A stretch of DNA of 64,000 bases from Ardenticatenaceae bacterium (GCA_011525915.1 WYBM01000059.1:1-64000); one strand, 5' to 3'. Positions 27,452 through 38,072 are shown, numbered from the stretch's first letter. Made by a program: numbers and translations. Notes: generated by a model from the letters alone, not told the origin.

Positions 27452-27482
27452 GCCTAAAAAGAGCAGGCAAGGAGATATAAAG

Positions 27483-28409
27483 ATGAGACGTAAATTGAGG
27501 CGATCCAAAAACGACAAGAAACAGCGCTCACGGCCATCTTGGTCACGCATCTGGCATGAAGTGAAACTGCTGCTGTTGCTTACCATCGGCACCGTCATAG
27601 TGGCCATTGGGTATGTGATTTTTCAAGTGCCTAATAATATTGTGGCTGGTGGTCTTTCTGGTCTTAGCATTATCATTAACCACTTTACGCACTGGCCGGT
27701 GGGGCTCATGTACTGGATCATGAACATTCCCCTGCTGCTGTTGGGTTTTTTCCAACTGGGACGCTGGGCGTTTTTATATCGTACCCTCTTGGCAGCTACG
27801 CTTTTCTCCATTAGCGTGGATCTGTTGTTGATCTATTTACCGCAAATGATGCCTCAATTCCCCCTGACCGATGATCTGCTGCTTAACACCATTTACGGGG
27901 GTATTGTGGGCGGCATTGGTGGCGGCCTCATCTACCGCGCCGGTGGTACCATGGGCGGCACCGGCATTCTGGGGCGTGTGTTGCAAAAACGAACAGGGCG
28001 GCCGCTCAGCCAGGTCTATTTTTATACGGATGGGATCATCATTTTACTCGCTGGCGTGGTGTTTGGCCCGGTCATGGTGTTATATGGTTTTTTGATGCTG
28101 TTCTTAAATGGCGTGGCCTCTGACTATACTCTGGAGGGCCCCAGCACGGCCCGTACCGCTACCATTATCACCAATAAGCCCGATGAGATGATCAGTGCCC
28201 TTATGGTGCGCATTCATCGGGGTGTAACCTATTGGCCCATCACCGGCGGTTATACCGGTGCGCAGCGTTTTCTGGTGTTGTGCACCGTCACCCGGCCACA
28301 GGTGAATGAATTAAAAGAGGTGGTAGCCGAGATAGATAAAGAAGCGTTTGTCACCATTGGCATTAGCCATCAGGCGCTGGGCAGCGGCTTCACCCCCATG
28401 CCGAAGTAA
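27483..28409 (+). CDS. YitT family membrane protein (DUF161 with C-terminal DUF2179)
   Basis: 308 residues. A basic N-terminus is followed by about five membrane helices (LLLLTIGTVIVAIGYVIFQV, WIMNIPLLLLGFFQLG and others) and the conserved loops NNIVAGGLSGLSIIIN and GGLIYRAGGTMGGTGILGR. A cytoplasmic DUF2179 ligand-binding-type domain occupies about residues 225-300. The family is of unknown transport or signalling function. ATG 27483 is preferred because AAGGAG (27470-27475) is at good spacing; a TTG at 27450 is in frame but lies in the T run of the terminator. Confidence 0.88.
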   Translation: MRRKLRRSKNDKKQRSRPSWSRIWHEVKLLLLLTIGTVIVAIGYVIFQVPNNIVAGGLSGLSIIINHFTHWPVGLMYWIMNIPLLLLGFFQLGRWAFLYRTLLAATLFSISVDLLLIYLPQMMPQFPLTDDLLLNTIYGGIVGGIGGGLIYRAGGTMGGTGILGRVLQKRTGRPLSQVYFYTDGIIILLAGVVFGPVMVLYGFLMLFLNGVASDYTLEGPSTARTATIITNKPDEMISALMVRIHRGVTYWPITGGYTGAQRFLVLCTVTRPQVNELKEVVAEIDKEAFVTIGISHQALGSGFTPMPK

Positions 28410-28555
28410 CCTGAAAAGTACGGATGACGGACTTTTGATGACTGGTGCTACGGCCGTGAAACTCGCGGGAACCAATCGCCAGCGGATAACGTTTAATCAT
28501 CAACGCTTGTTTCTGCAAGCTGTCTAAACCTGTTTATTCCCAAAGGAGAGGGAAC

Positions 28556-31500
28556 ATGTCTCAAACAGAAAAACCAGGAAATACCCGCAAACGTTCGCTT
28601 AGTATTGTCGCTGCTTCCCTGATGGTGATGGCGGCGCTGACTGCCGGCGTCTGGATTTACCGGAATCGCCAGGAAGCTGCCACAACCTCCACCACCCCTG
28701 TGTTACAATCGGAAACGGTTGAAACGGGCGCCACTGGCGCCCGGCAGGCCGACAGCGCCGCCAAGCTGCATATTCGGCTCAGCCAGGGGCAGGCGCAGCC
28801 AGATGATCGCCCCGCCTCGCCGCTGGTCACCGGTACACCATTGTCAGAAGCGGAGATCGCCCAGATTTTGGCCCGCCTGCCAGAATTGACCGGGGAAGTG
28901 GGAGACACCCAGCCCTTTAACCTGCCAGATGCGCCTTTGCCACCGCCTCGCCCTGGCCAGACTATGACCGAAACGTTTCCACCGCCACCTGCCGAGGTTG
29001 TCCCACCGCCCGTAGCCGATGGACCGTTAACCGTGCTGCGCACCACGCCACAAGGTGAGATCAGCCTGGCGCCCTTCTTAAATGTTACCTTTAATCAGCC
29101 CATGGTTCCCCTGACTGACCTGGAAAGTCTGAACGCCGCCGACGTACCTGTGGCCCTGACGCCGGCGCTGCCCGGTACCTGGCAGTGGGTTAGCCCGCAG
29201 ACGTTACGCTTTGAGTTCCAGTCTGATAACGTAGACCGCCTGCCGATGGCCACCGAATTTGTGGCCGAGATTCCGGCTGGAACGGCGTCGGCCACCGGTG
29301 GCATTCTGGCAGAGACGGTGCGGTGGACGTTCAGCACGCCGCCTGTGCAGATGGTGAACAGCTACCCCTCTCAGTATGAGCCACAGCCGCTGGAACCGAT
29401 CATCTTTATTGCCTTTGATCAGCTGATTGACCCCACGGCCGTGCTGCCTACCGTTCAAGTCACAGCCAACAACGAGCCGCACGCCATGCGCCTGGCGGCT
29501 TCAGCGGAAATCGCCGCCGATGAGCAGGTAAAACGACTGGTAGAGTCTACCCATGAAGGGTATTGGCTGGCGCTGCGCCCGGAACAGCCGTTCCCTGCAG
29601 GCGCGGCCATCAACGTGACCATCGGCCCCGGCACGCCTTCTGCGGAAGGCCCCCGCCTGACAACCGAAAGCCAATCCTTTAGCTTTAACACCTACCCGCC
29701 GCTGCGCATTGTGCGCCATCAATGTAACTGGTCGGACAGCGAATGCCCACCGTTGACCCCGTTTAACATCGAGTTTAGCAACCCGCTAGACCTCGAGGCT
29801 TTTGTGGAAACGATGGTTCGCATCGAGCCAGAGCTGCCGGGGGCAACCGTAGCCCCGGCCTATAATGCACTCACCATTCAAGGCGTTACCCAGGGGCGCA
29901 CGACCTACCGCGTTACTGTAGACGGCGCACTTCAAGATGTCTTTGGCCAGACGCTGGGGGAAGACCAGACAGTGCGCTTTGAGGTGGGCACGGCCGTTCC
30001 CTTTGTCAGCGGCCCGTATGAGATGCTAGTCACCCTGGACCCCTCTGCCACTGAACCGCAGTTAACGCTTTACGTGATGAATTATGATGAACTGCACCTG
30101 CAGGTCTATGCCGTCACCCCTGATGATTGGCCTGCTTACCTGGCTTACCGGCGTAACTTTGATCAGCGGGAAGACCAGCCTGCTCCTCCTGGACGTTTGG
30201 TGCTGGATGAGATGATGGCTATTGAAAACCAGGAAGATGTGCTCACGGAAACGGCCGTGAACCTGGGTGGGGTGCTGGAAGGCCCTGGCCATCTTATTGT
30301 GGTTATCCAGCCGCCTGGTCCCTTTAAAGAGGCCTGGGACCGTCGCAACCAGACTATCCATCTCTGGGTGCAGGTCACCCAAATTGGCCTGGACGCCCTG
30401 GTAGACAATGACGAGATGATGGTGTGGACCACCGCCCTGAAAGACGGTGCCCCCCTGGCCAGTGTTACCATCAACCCTGGCAGCAGCGCCGAAACCATGA
30501 CCGATGCCGCAGGCCTGGCCCGTTTTGACATTCCGGCGCGGGGCATCAACCTGTTGGTGGCCCGCCAGGGCACAGACACGGCCATTTTGCCCTACAGTGG
30601 GTATTACTGGGATGACGCCGGCTGGCAGCCACGGCCGTTGCTTGATGAGCTGCGCTGGCATATCTTTGATGACCGGGCCATGTACCGCCCCGGTGAAGAA
30701 GTCCACCTCAAAGGCTGGCTGCGCCACATCAGCGGCGTCGATGGCGCCATCTCCCTGCCGGGCGATTTGGTAAACGATATTGCCTATCAAGTTTATGATG
30801 CGCAGGGGAATGAGATTGCCAATGGCACCGTCCCGGCCAATGCCTTTGGCGGTTTTGACCTGGCCTTTACCGTGCCCCAAAACAGCAACCTGGGCTATGC
30901 TTATATGAGTTTCCAGGCGGGGGGCCGTGGCCAGGTGCAGAACGGCCGCGATTTCTACCACCAGTTCCAGATCCAAGAGTTCCGTCGGCCGGAATTTGAA
31001 GTGTCGGCCCGTCAGGAAAGCACCGGCCCTTACGTTGTCAACGATCAGGCGACGGTAGCCGTTGCCGCCGGTTACTTTGCTGGCGGCCCTCTGCCCAACG
31101 CCCAGGTCAATTGGACGGTGACGTCTACCCCTGGTCATTACGCCCCGCCCAACTGGCCTGACTTCACCTTTGGTGAATGGACGCCCTGGTGGTTTGATGT
31201 TGGTTATGGCAGGTTTGAAGGGTCGGCTATTGATTATATTGTTGAAAGCCCCGGCTTCCCCTGGCCGTCTGACCAGGTAGTGGAAACTTTCAGCGGCCTT
31301 ACCGACGCCGGCGGCGAGCATTATTTGCAGATTGATTTTGAGGCCCTGGAGGGGAATCAACCGTTCTCTGTCAATGCTGAAGCCAGCGTTATGGATGTGA
31401 ACCGTCAGGCATGGGCGGCCAGTACCAACTTGCTGGTGCACCCCGCCGACCTGTACGTGGGTTTGCGCAGCCCACGCACGTTTGTGGAGCAGGGTGAGCC

Positions 31501-34500
31501 GCTGGAAATTGAAGCCATCGTCACCGATATTGACGGCAGCCCCGTTTCCGGCGTGACCATTCAGATGCAGGCTGCCCGCCTGGAATGGCGGTACAGCAGC
31601 GGCGGGTGGAGCGAACAGGCGGTAGAGTCACAAGATTGCCCGGTGACGTCTACGGCCGAACCGGTGACCTGCACCTTTGCCACCGCGCAGGGGGGCACGT
31701 ATGAGATCACGGCCGTGGTCACCGACAGCCAGGGACGGCAGAATCAGAGCCGATTCACCCGTTGGGTCAGCGGTGGCCGCCAGCCCGTCCAACGCAACGT
31801 GGAGCAAGAAAGCGTTACGCTCATCCCTGATCGGGAGAATTACCAGCCAGGTGACGTGGCCGAAATTCTGGTACAGGCTCCCTTTAGCCCTGCCGAAGGG
31901 TTGTTAACCATCACCCGTGGCGGCATTCTTTCTACGGAACGGTTCAGCCTGGAAAACGGGTCACACACCCTGCGTATCCCTATCACTGAAGATCACGTGC
32001 CTAACCTGTCTGTACAGGTAGATGTGGTGGGCGCTGCCGCCCGCACCGATGATAATGGGGAGATTGTACCGGCGGCGCCGCCACGCCCGGCGTATGCCAG
32101 CGGTTACCTGGACTTAAATGTACCGCCTTACAGCCGCGAACTGTCCCTGGCGATTGTGCCGCAGGCCGCGGCATTGGAACCGGGCGCAGACACGGCCGTC
32201 GCCGTCACCGTCACCGATGCCAATGGCCAACCGGTACCCAGCGCCGAAGTGGTGCTGGTAGTGGTCGATGAAGCTATTCTGGCGCTGACCAATTACCAAC
32301 TGAGGAACCCATTGGATACGTTTTACCAATTTCAATGGTCATGGTTAGAGTCACGCCACGGCCGTGACAGCATCATCTTGCTCAACCCAGAAACGCTGGC
32401 AGGCCAGGCTGGCGGAGAAAAGACGGTTGAGGTTACACGAGTAGTGGCCGAAACGGTGGAAATGGCAGTCGCTGAGGAATCTGCTGCTGATGCCGCGTTT
32501 GCGCCGCCGGCGCCCACCCTTGCCGCCGGCGCCCCGGCGGGGGCGGATGACGGATCAGCACAGACGCCCATTGAGGTACGTACCAACTTTAATCCGCTGG
32601 CTGTTTTTGCACCCACCACCCCAACCGATGCCCAGGGGCAGGCCCAGATCACGTTTACGCTGCCAGATAACCTGACCCGTTACCGCATCATGGCTGTGGC
32701 TGTGGCCGGTGACCGGCAGTTTGGCGCGGCTGAAAGCAACCTCACCGCCCGCCTGCCGTTGATGGTACGGCCGTCTGCCCCCCGCTTCCTTAACTTTGGT
32801 GACCAGTTTGACCTGCCCATCATCCTGCAAAACCAGACCGATGAACCGCTGGAAGTAGACGTGGCTATCGAAACGACAAACCTGACATTGACCGGCATCC
32901 AGGGGCAGCGTGTCACCGTCCCGGCCAATGACCGGGTGGAAGTGCGCTTTCCGGCCACCACCATGAGCGCGGGTACGGCCCGCTTCCAGGTGGCAGTGGT
33001 CTCTGGCGCCTATGCTGATGCGGCCACCATTCACCTGCCGGTGTACACACCGGCCACCACCGAAGCCTTTGCCACATATGGGGTGCTGGATACCGGTGCT
33101 GTGGCCCAGCCGTTTATGATGCCAGACGGGGTAATCCCCGGTTATGGTGGCCTGGAAATTGGCACCTCATCCACGGCGTTACAAGCGCTGACAGACGCGG
33201 TGTTGTACCTGACCAGCTCCCGTTATGATTCGGCAGAAGAATTGGCCTCACGCATCCTGGCGGTGGCCGCCTTGCGTGACGTGCTGACCGCGTTTGATGC
33301 TGAGGGCTTACCGACACCGGCCGAAATGGAAACGGCCGTACAGCGGGACATAGAAACATTACACGGTATGCAAAATGATGACGGCGGCTTCCCTTACTGG
33401 GAGCGGGGCCGGGAATCGAACCCCTTTAACACCATCCACGTGGCCTATGCGCTGGTGATAGCGCAGCAAAAGGGATTTGACGTGCCCACAGAGATGCAAG
33501 CCAGTGTGCAGCGTTACGTGCAGGAGGTTGAAATCCATATCGATGCGTGGTACGGCCAGAAAGCCCACTGGGGTTTAAGAGCCTATGCTCTCTACGTGCG
33601 TCACCTGGCCGGGAACAGCGACCCTGCTAAAGCTCGCGCCCTGCTGCAAGAAGCCGGTATGGAAAATCTGCCGCTGGAAGCGGTCGCCTGGCTGTGGCCG
33701 GTGCTGGCCACCGATTCCGCTGCCGCTGCAGAGGTAGTTGCTATCCAACAGCACATCAATAACCGGGCCGTAGAGACGGCCGGCGCGGCCAACTTTACCA
33801 CCTCTTACGGCGATGAGGCCTACCTTATGTTGCATTCAGATCGCCGCACCGATGGTGTCATCTTGAATACGCTCATTGCTGAAGACCCCCAAAACGATCT
33901 GATCCCCAAAGTAGTCAATGGCCTGCTGGCTCATCGCACCAAAGGGCATTGGGGCAACAGCCAGGAAGATGTTTTCATCTTGCTGGCGCTAGACAAATAC
34001 TTTAATGCTTTTGAAGCGCAGACGCCGGACTTTGTGGCCCAAATCTGGCTGGGGACGACATACGTGGGAGGGCATGAATTTGAAGGGCGCACCACAGAAC
34101 GCCACCAGACAGACATCCCCATGAGCTATCTGGCCGAGGTGTCTGCCGATGGTGCTGCCCAAGACCTGTTCCTCAGCAAGGAAGGGACAGGTCGGCTGTA
34201 TTACCGCCTGGGTTTGAACTATGCGCCGGCCGACCTGACGCTGGATCCGCTCAGCCGCGGCTTTGTGGTGCAGCGCACTTATGAAGGCGTGGATGACCCG
34301 GCAGACGTTACCCAGGACGAAGATGGTGTATGGCACATCAGGCTGGGGGCGCGGGTGCGGGTGCGGCTGACCATGGTGGCCGACAGTCGTCGTTACCACG
34401 TGGCTCTAGTAGACCCCTTACCGGCCGGGCTGGAGCCGATCAACCCGGCGCTGGCAGTGGCGGAAAGTGTGCCTCAGGAGCCAAATGAGGACCGCATACC

Positions 34501-34717
34501 TTATTGGTGGTGGGGGAACTGGTATCAACACCAGAATATGCGTGACGAGCGCTTAGAGGCATTTACCACACTGTTGTGGGAAGGTGTTTATGAGTATACC
34601 TATGTGGCCCGGGCTACGACACCGGGCACCTTTGTAACGCCACCTACAAAGGCGGAAGAGATGTACGCGCCAGAGGTGTTTGGCCGCAGCGGCAGCGATC
34701 TGGTGATTGTGGAATAG
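28556..34717 (+). CDS. Alpha-2-macroglobulin-like protein lacking the thioester
   Basis: 2053 residues. A single N-terminal membrane segment (SIVAASLMVMAALTAGVWIY, no lipobox Cys) anchors it. A Pro-rich linker is followed by Big_5/Ig-like domains (to about 480), MG and bait-like regions, a Pro/Ala-rich loop near residue 1330, and the alpha-helical thioester domain. At the thioester site the sequence is Ser1559-Ala-Glu-Glu1562 (RYDSAEELASR) instead of Cys-x-Glu-Gln, so no covalent trap can form. The rest of that domain is intact (DDGGFPYWERG). It parallels E. coli YfaS versus YfhM. Strong GGAGAGGG precedes the ATG. Together with the 9009 gene it provides one thioester and one non-thioester macroglobulin. 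Confidence 0.92.
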   Translation: MSQTEKPGNTRKRSLSIVAASLMVMAALTAGVWIYRNRQEAATTSTTPVLQSETVETGATGARQADSAAKLHIRLSQGQAQPDDRPASPLVTGTPLSEAEIAQILARLPELTGEVGDTQPFNLPDAPLPPPRPGQTMTETFPPPPAEVVPPPVADGPLTVLRTTPQGEISLAPFLNVTFNQPMVPLTDLESLNAADVPVALTPALPGTWQWVSPQTLRFEFQSDNVDRLPMATEFVAEIPAGTASATGGILAETVRWTFSTPPVQMVNSYPSQYEPQPLEPIIFIAFDQLIDPTAVLPTVQVTANNEPHAMRLAASAEIAADEQVKRLVESTHEGYWLALRPEQPFPAGAAINVTIGPGTPSAEGPRLTTESQSFSFNTYPPLRIVRHQCNWSDSECPPLTPFNIEFSNPLDLEAFVETMVRIEPELPGATVAPAYNALTIQGVTQGRTTYRVTVDGALQDVFGQTLGEDQTVRFEVGTAVPFVSGPYEMLVTLDPSATEPQLTLYVMNYDELHLQVYAVTPDDWPAYLAYRRNFDQREDQPAPPGRLVLDEMMAIENQEDVLTETAVNLGGVLEGPGHLIVVIQPPGPFKEAWDRRNQTIHLWVQVTQIGLDALVDNDEMMVWTTALKDGAPLASVTINPGSSAETMTDAAGLARFDIPARGINLLVARQGTDTAILPYSGYYWDDAGWQPRPLLDELRWHIFDDRAMYRPGEEVHLKGWLRHISGVDGAISLPGDLVNDIAYQVYDAQGNEIANGTVPANAFGGFDLAFTVPQNSNLGYAYMSFQAGGRGQVQNGRDFYHQFQIQEFRRPEFEVSARQESTGPYVVNDQATVAVAAGYFAGGPLPNAQVNWTVTSTPGHYAPPNWPDFTFGEWTPWWFDVGYGRFEGSAIDYIVESPGFPWPSDQVVETFSGLTDAGGEHYLQIDFEALEGNQPFSVNAEASVMDVNRQAWAASTNLLVHPADLYVGLRSPRTFVEQGEPLEIEAIVTDIDGSPVSGVTIQMQAARLEWRYSSGGWSEQAVESQDCPVTSTAEPVTCTFATAQGGTYEITAVVTDSQGRQNQSRFTRWVSGGRQPVQRNVEQESVTLIPDRENYQPGDVAEILVQAPFSPAEGLLTITRGGILSTERFSLENGSHTLRIPITEDHVPNLSVQVDVVGAAARTDDNGEIVPAAPPRPAYASGYLDLNVPPYSRELSLAIVPQAAALEPGADTAVAVTVTDANGQPVPSAEVVLVVVDEAILALTNYQLRNPLDTFYQFQWSWLESRHGRDSIILLNPETLAGQAGGEKTVEVTRVVAETVEMAVAEESAADAAFAPPAPTLAAGAPAGADDGSAQTPIEVRTNFNPLAVFAPTTPTDAQGQAQITFTLPDNLTRYRIMAVAVAGDRQFGAAESNLTARLPLMVRPSAPRFLNFGDQFDLPIILQNQTDEPLEVDVAIETTNLTLTGIQGQRVTVPANDRVEVRFPATTMSAGTARFQVAVVSGAYADAATIHLPVYTPATTEAFATYGVLDTGAVAQPFMMPDGVIPGYGGLEIGTSSTALQALTDAVLYLTSSRYDSAEELASRILAVAALRDVLTAFDAEGLPTPAEMETAVQRDIETLHGMQNDDGGFPYWERGRESNPFNTIHVAYALVIAQQKGFDVPTEMQASVQRYVQEVEIHIDAWYGQKAHWGLRAYALYVRHLAGNSDPAKARALLQEAGMENLPLEAVAWLWPVLATDSAAAAEVVAIQQHINNRAVETAGAANFTTSYGDEAYLMLHSDRRTDGVILNTLIAEDPQNDLIPKVVNGLLAHRTKGHWGNSQEDVFILLALDKYFNAFEAQTPDFVAQIWLGTTYVGGHEFEGRTTERHQTDIPMSYLAEVSADGAAQDLFLSKEGTGRLYYRLGLNYAPADLTLDPLSRGFVVQRTYEGVDDPADVTQDEDGVWHIRLGARVRVRLTMVADSRRYHVALVDPLPAGLEPINPALAVAESVPQEPNEDRIPYWWWGNWYQHQNMRDERLEAFTTLLWEGVYEYTYVARATTPGTFVTPPTKAEEMYAPEVFGRSGSDLVIVE

Positions 34718-34730
34718 GGTTTGTATAGAC

Positions 34731-34764
34731 GGTGTGACACACGGCCACGGCCGTGTGTCACACC
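34731..34764. terminator. Perfect 16-bp-arm palindrome between convergent genes
   Basis: GGTGTGACACACGGCC (34731-34746) and GGCCGTGTGTCACACC (34749-34764) are exact reverse complements with only AC between. An ACGGCCGT copy spans the centre and right arm (34747-34754). It lies between the macroglobulin gene (+) and ftsK (-), so it can act in both directions as a terminator; as DNA it is a potential cruciform or binding site. Confidence 0.75.
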
Positions 34765-34789
34765 GCCCAGCTGTTTCTGAGCCTCACGC

Positions 34790-37009
34790 TTACTGGCTGC
34801 TTATCAAATCATCAAGCGGGTTATCTTCTTCGTTCACAAAAGTACGCCGGGTTTTCCCCCCTTCCTGCGGGTCTTCTACCAGCCCCATTTCATACAGATG
34901 CTCCATAATACGGGCTGCCCGCGGGTAACCAATGCGCAACCGCCGCTGCATGAATGACGTAGAGAGCGTGTCATACTTTTGCGCCAGTTCTATCGCCTGT
35001 TCCAACAGGCTGTCTGTTTCTTCTAGCAAGGCATATTTGGCAATCAGGCTTTCCCAGGGGGGAGGCAATGGTTCATAATCATCGGGCAGGTTCTTGTGCC
35101 AATGGCCCACAATGGCTTCGATCTCGGTATCACTCATGAACACACCCTGCACCCGCAGCGGGCTGGCCGCGTCTGGCGGCAAAAACAGCATATCCCCTTT
35201 GCCCAGCAGCTGTTCGGCGCCTACCGTGTCCAAGATCACGCGGGAGTCCATGCTGGAAGCCACAGCAAAGGAGAGCCGGGCCGGGAAGTTGGCTTTAATC
35301 AGACCGGTGATCACGTCGGTAGACGGCCGTTGGGTGGCCACAACCAGGTGAATGCCTGTCGCCCGCGCCATTTGTGCCAGGCGGCATAATGTCCGTTCCA
35401 CGTCGCCAGGGTAGGTATGCATCAGGTCGGCCAGTTCATCAATGAATACACCAATTACCGGCAGCTTTTTGCGGTCTGGCAGCCGGGCGACCTTACGGTT
35501 ATAGCCATTTAAATTACGAGCGTTCACCAGTGAAAACAGCTCATAGCGCCGGTCCATTTCTGCTGTCAGCCAGCGCAGTACCCCAACGGCCCTATCTGCC
35601 TCTACTTCCACCTTGCCAATGAGGTGAGGTAGGCCGTTAAAGCGCACCAACTCTACCTTTTTGGGATCAATCATGATCAGGTGTAAATCTTCTGGCGGGT
35701 TGTTGAGCACCAGGCAAGAGATAAGGGCGTTCATACAAAATGACTTACCTGAACCGGTAGTGCCAGCCACCAGCAAGTGGGGCATTTTGGCCAGGTCTAC
35801 GGCCGTAGACGCGCCGGAAACATCACGCCCCAGGGCAACGGCCAACGGTGTCTTTAACGCCTGGAACGCTTCTGAAGTCACAATAGGGCGCAGCCGTACC
35901 AGGCTGATCTCCTTGTTGGGTACTTCTATGCCCACCACACCACGGCCGGGCACAGGCGCCTGAATGCGCAATCTTTGGGCTGCCAGCGCCAGCGCCAAGT
36001 CTTTTTGCAGTGCCGCAATCTGGTTAATACGTACTTTGTGCTGTTTTAGCTCGCCGTCTGGCCCGGGCTTTTCCAGGTAACCTGGTTCGACGCCAAATTG
36101 GGTAATAGCCGGGCCGCGTTGGACCTGCGTGACGGTAGCAGGCAGGCCAAAATGCGCCAGGGTTTCTTCAATGATGCGTTTCTTTTCGGCCACCTCTTCG
36201 TCCGAGAGGGGCGACATGGGGCTTTCTTCTAATAGGGTGATGGGTGGCAGCCGTTTGTCACGGTGCAGGCGCACGGCCGTTTCCGGTGGGCCGGATGCTT
36301 CTTCGACGACGGTTGGGGGCATGTTTACCCGAGGGGGCGGCACGGCCGTGATTGGCCTGGTGGGGGATGAAGGTAACACAGCGCGGGCAGGTGGGTCTGT
36401 GGGTGCCAGATCCTGCGACAGCCGCCACAGCCTGTTGGACATAGTGTTAAGTCCTGATAACAAATCATCCCAACGATAACGGGTGATAAGGCAAACCCCC
36501 ATTACCAGCAGGCAAAAGTAGAAAAGCCCGGTTAATAGCGGCCCAAAGAAGTCTAACAACGGTACAGACAGCGCCCAGCCTACCAGCCCGCCGCCATGCC
36601 CCAGGTGGGCGCCGCGCAGGTTAGACCGGGTGACAATAAACGAAAGTGGCAGCAGCGTCAGCAAGATAAGTTCAAAGCCGATCACCTGGGATGTTTGAAT
36701 GTGATACGGCCGTCCTGTCTTATGTAGTGTCAGGTGGATGCCGGCCGCAATAACCGACAGCAGCAGTGGGTAGACTCCCCAGCCAAATGCCTCGCGAAAT
36801 ATGCAAATGGTGGTCCCTGGGCAGCCCGCATCTGGCAGGCTAAGCAGGGCCAGGAAAAGCAGGGCGGCCATAAATGCCAGCAGCCCGCCCATCAGTTCTA
36901 CTCGGTAGGGTGCCAGGTTGCCTATAAGGCGTTCATCCCAGGTGGGTGGGGGAGGTGCCGGTTCAGACTTTCGTGAACGTTGTGAAGGTGTAGATTTGGT
37001 GCGAGCCAT
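34790..37009 (-). CDS. ftsK: FtsK/SpoIIIE DNA translocase
   Basis: 739 residues. About four N-terminal membrane helices (residues 35-190) are followed by a short linker, the alpha domain (ETLAHFGLPATVTQVQRGP), the RecA-like motor with Walker A GTTGSGKS and Walker B VIGVFIDELADLM, and a C-terminal winged-helix gamma domain (TSFMQRRLRIGYPRAARIME) that reads chromosome orientation sequences. It pumps chromosome ends through the closing septum. The size is that of the short SpoIIIE-like form, without the very long linker of E. coli FtsK. It is divergent in direction from neighbours except the S1 gene upstream. Confidence 0.95.
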   Translation of the reverse strand: MARTKSTPSQRSRKSEPAPPPPTWDERLIGNLAPYRVELMGGLLAFMAALLFLALLSLPDAGCPGTTICIFREAFGWGVYPLLLSVIAAGIHLTLHKTGRPYHIQTSQVIGFELILLTLLPLSFIVTRSNLRGAHLGHGGGLVGWALSVPLLDFFGPLLTGLFYFCLLVMGVCLITRYRWDDLLSGLNTMSNRLWRLSQDLAPTDPPARAVLPSSPTRPITAVPPPRVNMPPTVVEEASGPPETAVRLHRDKRLPPITLLEESPMSPLSDEEVAEKKRIIEETLAHFGLPATVTQVQRGPAITQFGVEPGYLEKPGPDGELKQHKVRINQIAALQKDLALALAAQRLRIQAPVPGRGVVGIEVPNKEISLVRLRPIVTSEAFQALKTPLAVALGRDVSGASTAVDLAKMPHLLVAGTTGSGKSFCMNALISCLVLNNPPEDLHLIMIDPKKVELVRFNGLPHLIGKVEVEADRAVGVLRWLTAEMDRRYELFSLVNARNLNGYNRKVARLPDRKKLPVIGVFIDELADLMHTYPGDVERTLCRLAQMARATGIHLVVATQRPSTDVITGLIKANFPARLSFAVASSMDSRVILDTVGAEQLLGKGDMLFLPPDAASPLRVQGVFMSDTEIEAIVGHWHKNLPDDYEPLPPPWESLIAKYALLEETDSLLEQAIELAQKYDTLSTSFMQRRLRIGYPRAARIMEHLYEMGLVEDPQEGGKTRRTFVNEEDNPLDDLISSQ

Positions 37010-37085
37010 AAGTTAGTAACCAGTTAAGGGCAAACGGTGATCAGCACAAACACTGATGACTGTTTACCATATACTGATTACTATT

Positions 37086-38072
37086 TTAGCTGGAAACCCC
37101 ACGTAAACTCAAGGCCAGACGCTTGGCAGCGCCATCAACATGTAAAACACGCGCCCGCACCTTTTGCCCCTGCCAAACCACATTACGAGGGTGTAAAAAG
37201 GTGCCTTCAGCCAGCTCAGAGATGTGAATGAGACCTTCTAATTCATCTTCAAGCTGCACAAACGCGCCAAAGTTAACCACTTTGCTAATGACTCCCTCAA
37301 CCATTTGCCCCGGTTCATACTTGCTGTTGACAGATTGCCAGGGATCTTTCTTTAAACGTTTCAGGCTTAGGGCGACACGGCCGTTGTCTGCATCTACACT
37401 CAGAACCCGTACCACAATCTCTTCCCCTGGCTGCACAATATCCCCCGGATGGTCCACCCGGCTCCAGGACATTTCAGAGATATGGATCAACCCTTCGATG
37501 CCGCCTAAATCTACAAATGCGCCAAAATTTGTCAGGTTTGTTACCTGGCCCTGTACCTGTTCCCCCGGGGCTATATCATGCAGTAAACGTCGGCGTTCAT
37601 CGGCCTTCACCAAGGCTGCCCGCTCTGACAGGATAAACCGGTTTTGCGCCGCATTGATCTCAATGATTTTTAAGTGCAGCCGTTTGTGCTGCCATTGACG
37701 TAACGCATTAATCCGTTCAATTTCCAGATGGAACTGGGGAAAATCAATGAGCTGGGATGCTGGTACAAAACCCTGCAAGCCATGCCAGTTAACCAATAAT
37801 CCCCCCTTGTTGAAACCGGTAACGCGCAGGTCCATTGTTTCATCGGCGGTGAAGACATCCGCGGCCATTTGCCAGGGGTCGTTTTGTGCCCCTGCGATTC
37901 CTGCCGTAGAGGTTGAACATTCTTGCGGCTGGTCAAATTCTGACCAGGAGACGCCTGTCTCGATGATGGTAGACGGGGCTATGTTTGATTCTTCTTGTGC
38001 AAAGAGGGCTGCCCAGAAGGAATCATCGACTGGTTTTGATGTACGGTTTTGAGGCGATGTTTCACTATGCAT
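37086..38072 (-). CDS. S1-domain RNA-binding protein (ribosomal protein S1-like)
   Basis: 328 residues. An acidic, unstructured N-terminus of about 70 residues is followed by three S1 OB-fold repeats (about 75-145, 155-230 and 245-315), the last two with FGAFVDLGGIEGLIHISEMS and FGAFVQLEDELEGLIHISEL. Proteobacterial S1 has six repeats; three- to four-repeat forms are common in other phyla. It may be the ribosomal S1 or a paralogue acting on mRNA. It precedes ftsK in the same direction, 76 nt apart, with a CAGT-rich repeat-like spacer between. Confidence 0.85.
   Translation of the reverse strand: MHSETSPQNRTSKPVDDSFWAALFAQEESNIAPSTIIETGVSWSEFDQPQECSTSTAGIAGAQNDPWQMAADVFTADETMDLRVTGFNKGGLLVNWHGLQGFVPASQLIDFPQFHLEIERINALRQWQHKRLHLKIIEINAAQNRFILSERAALVKADERRRLLHDIAPGEQVQGQVTNLTNFGAFVDLGGIEGLIHISEMSWSRVDHPGDIVQPGEEIVVRVLSVDADNGRVALSLKRLKKDPWQSVNSKYEPGQMVEGVISKVVNFGAFVQLEDELEGLIHISELAEGTFLHPRNVVWQGQKVRARVLHVDGAAKRLALSLRGVSS

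Noticed and set aside
27450..27482. TTG start for the YitT gene
   Set aside because: It lies in the T run of a terminator; ATG 27483 has a proper ribosome site.
30062..31441. 459-codon - strand ORF inside the second macroglobulin gene
   Set aside because: Antisense shadow of a well-supported gene; composition is Gly/Arg/His-rich without domains.
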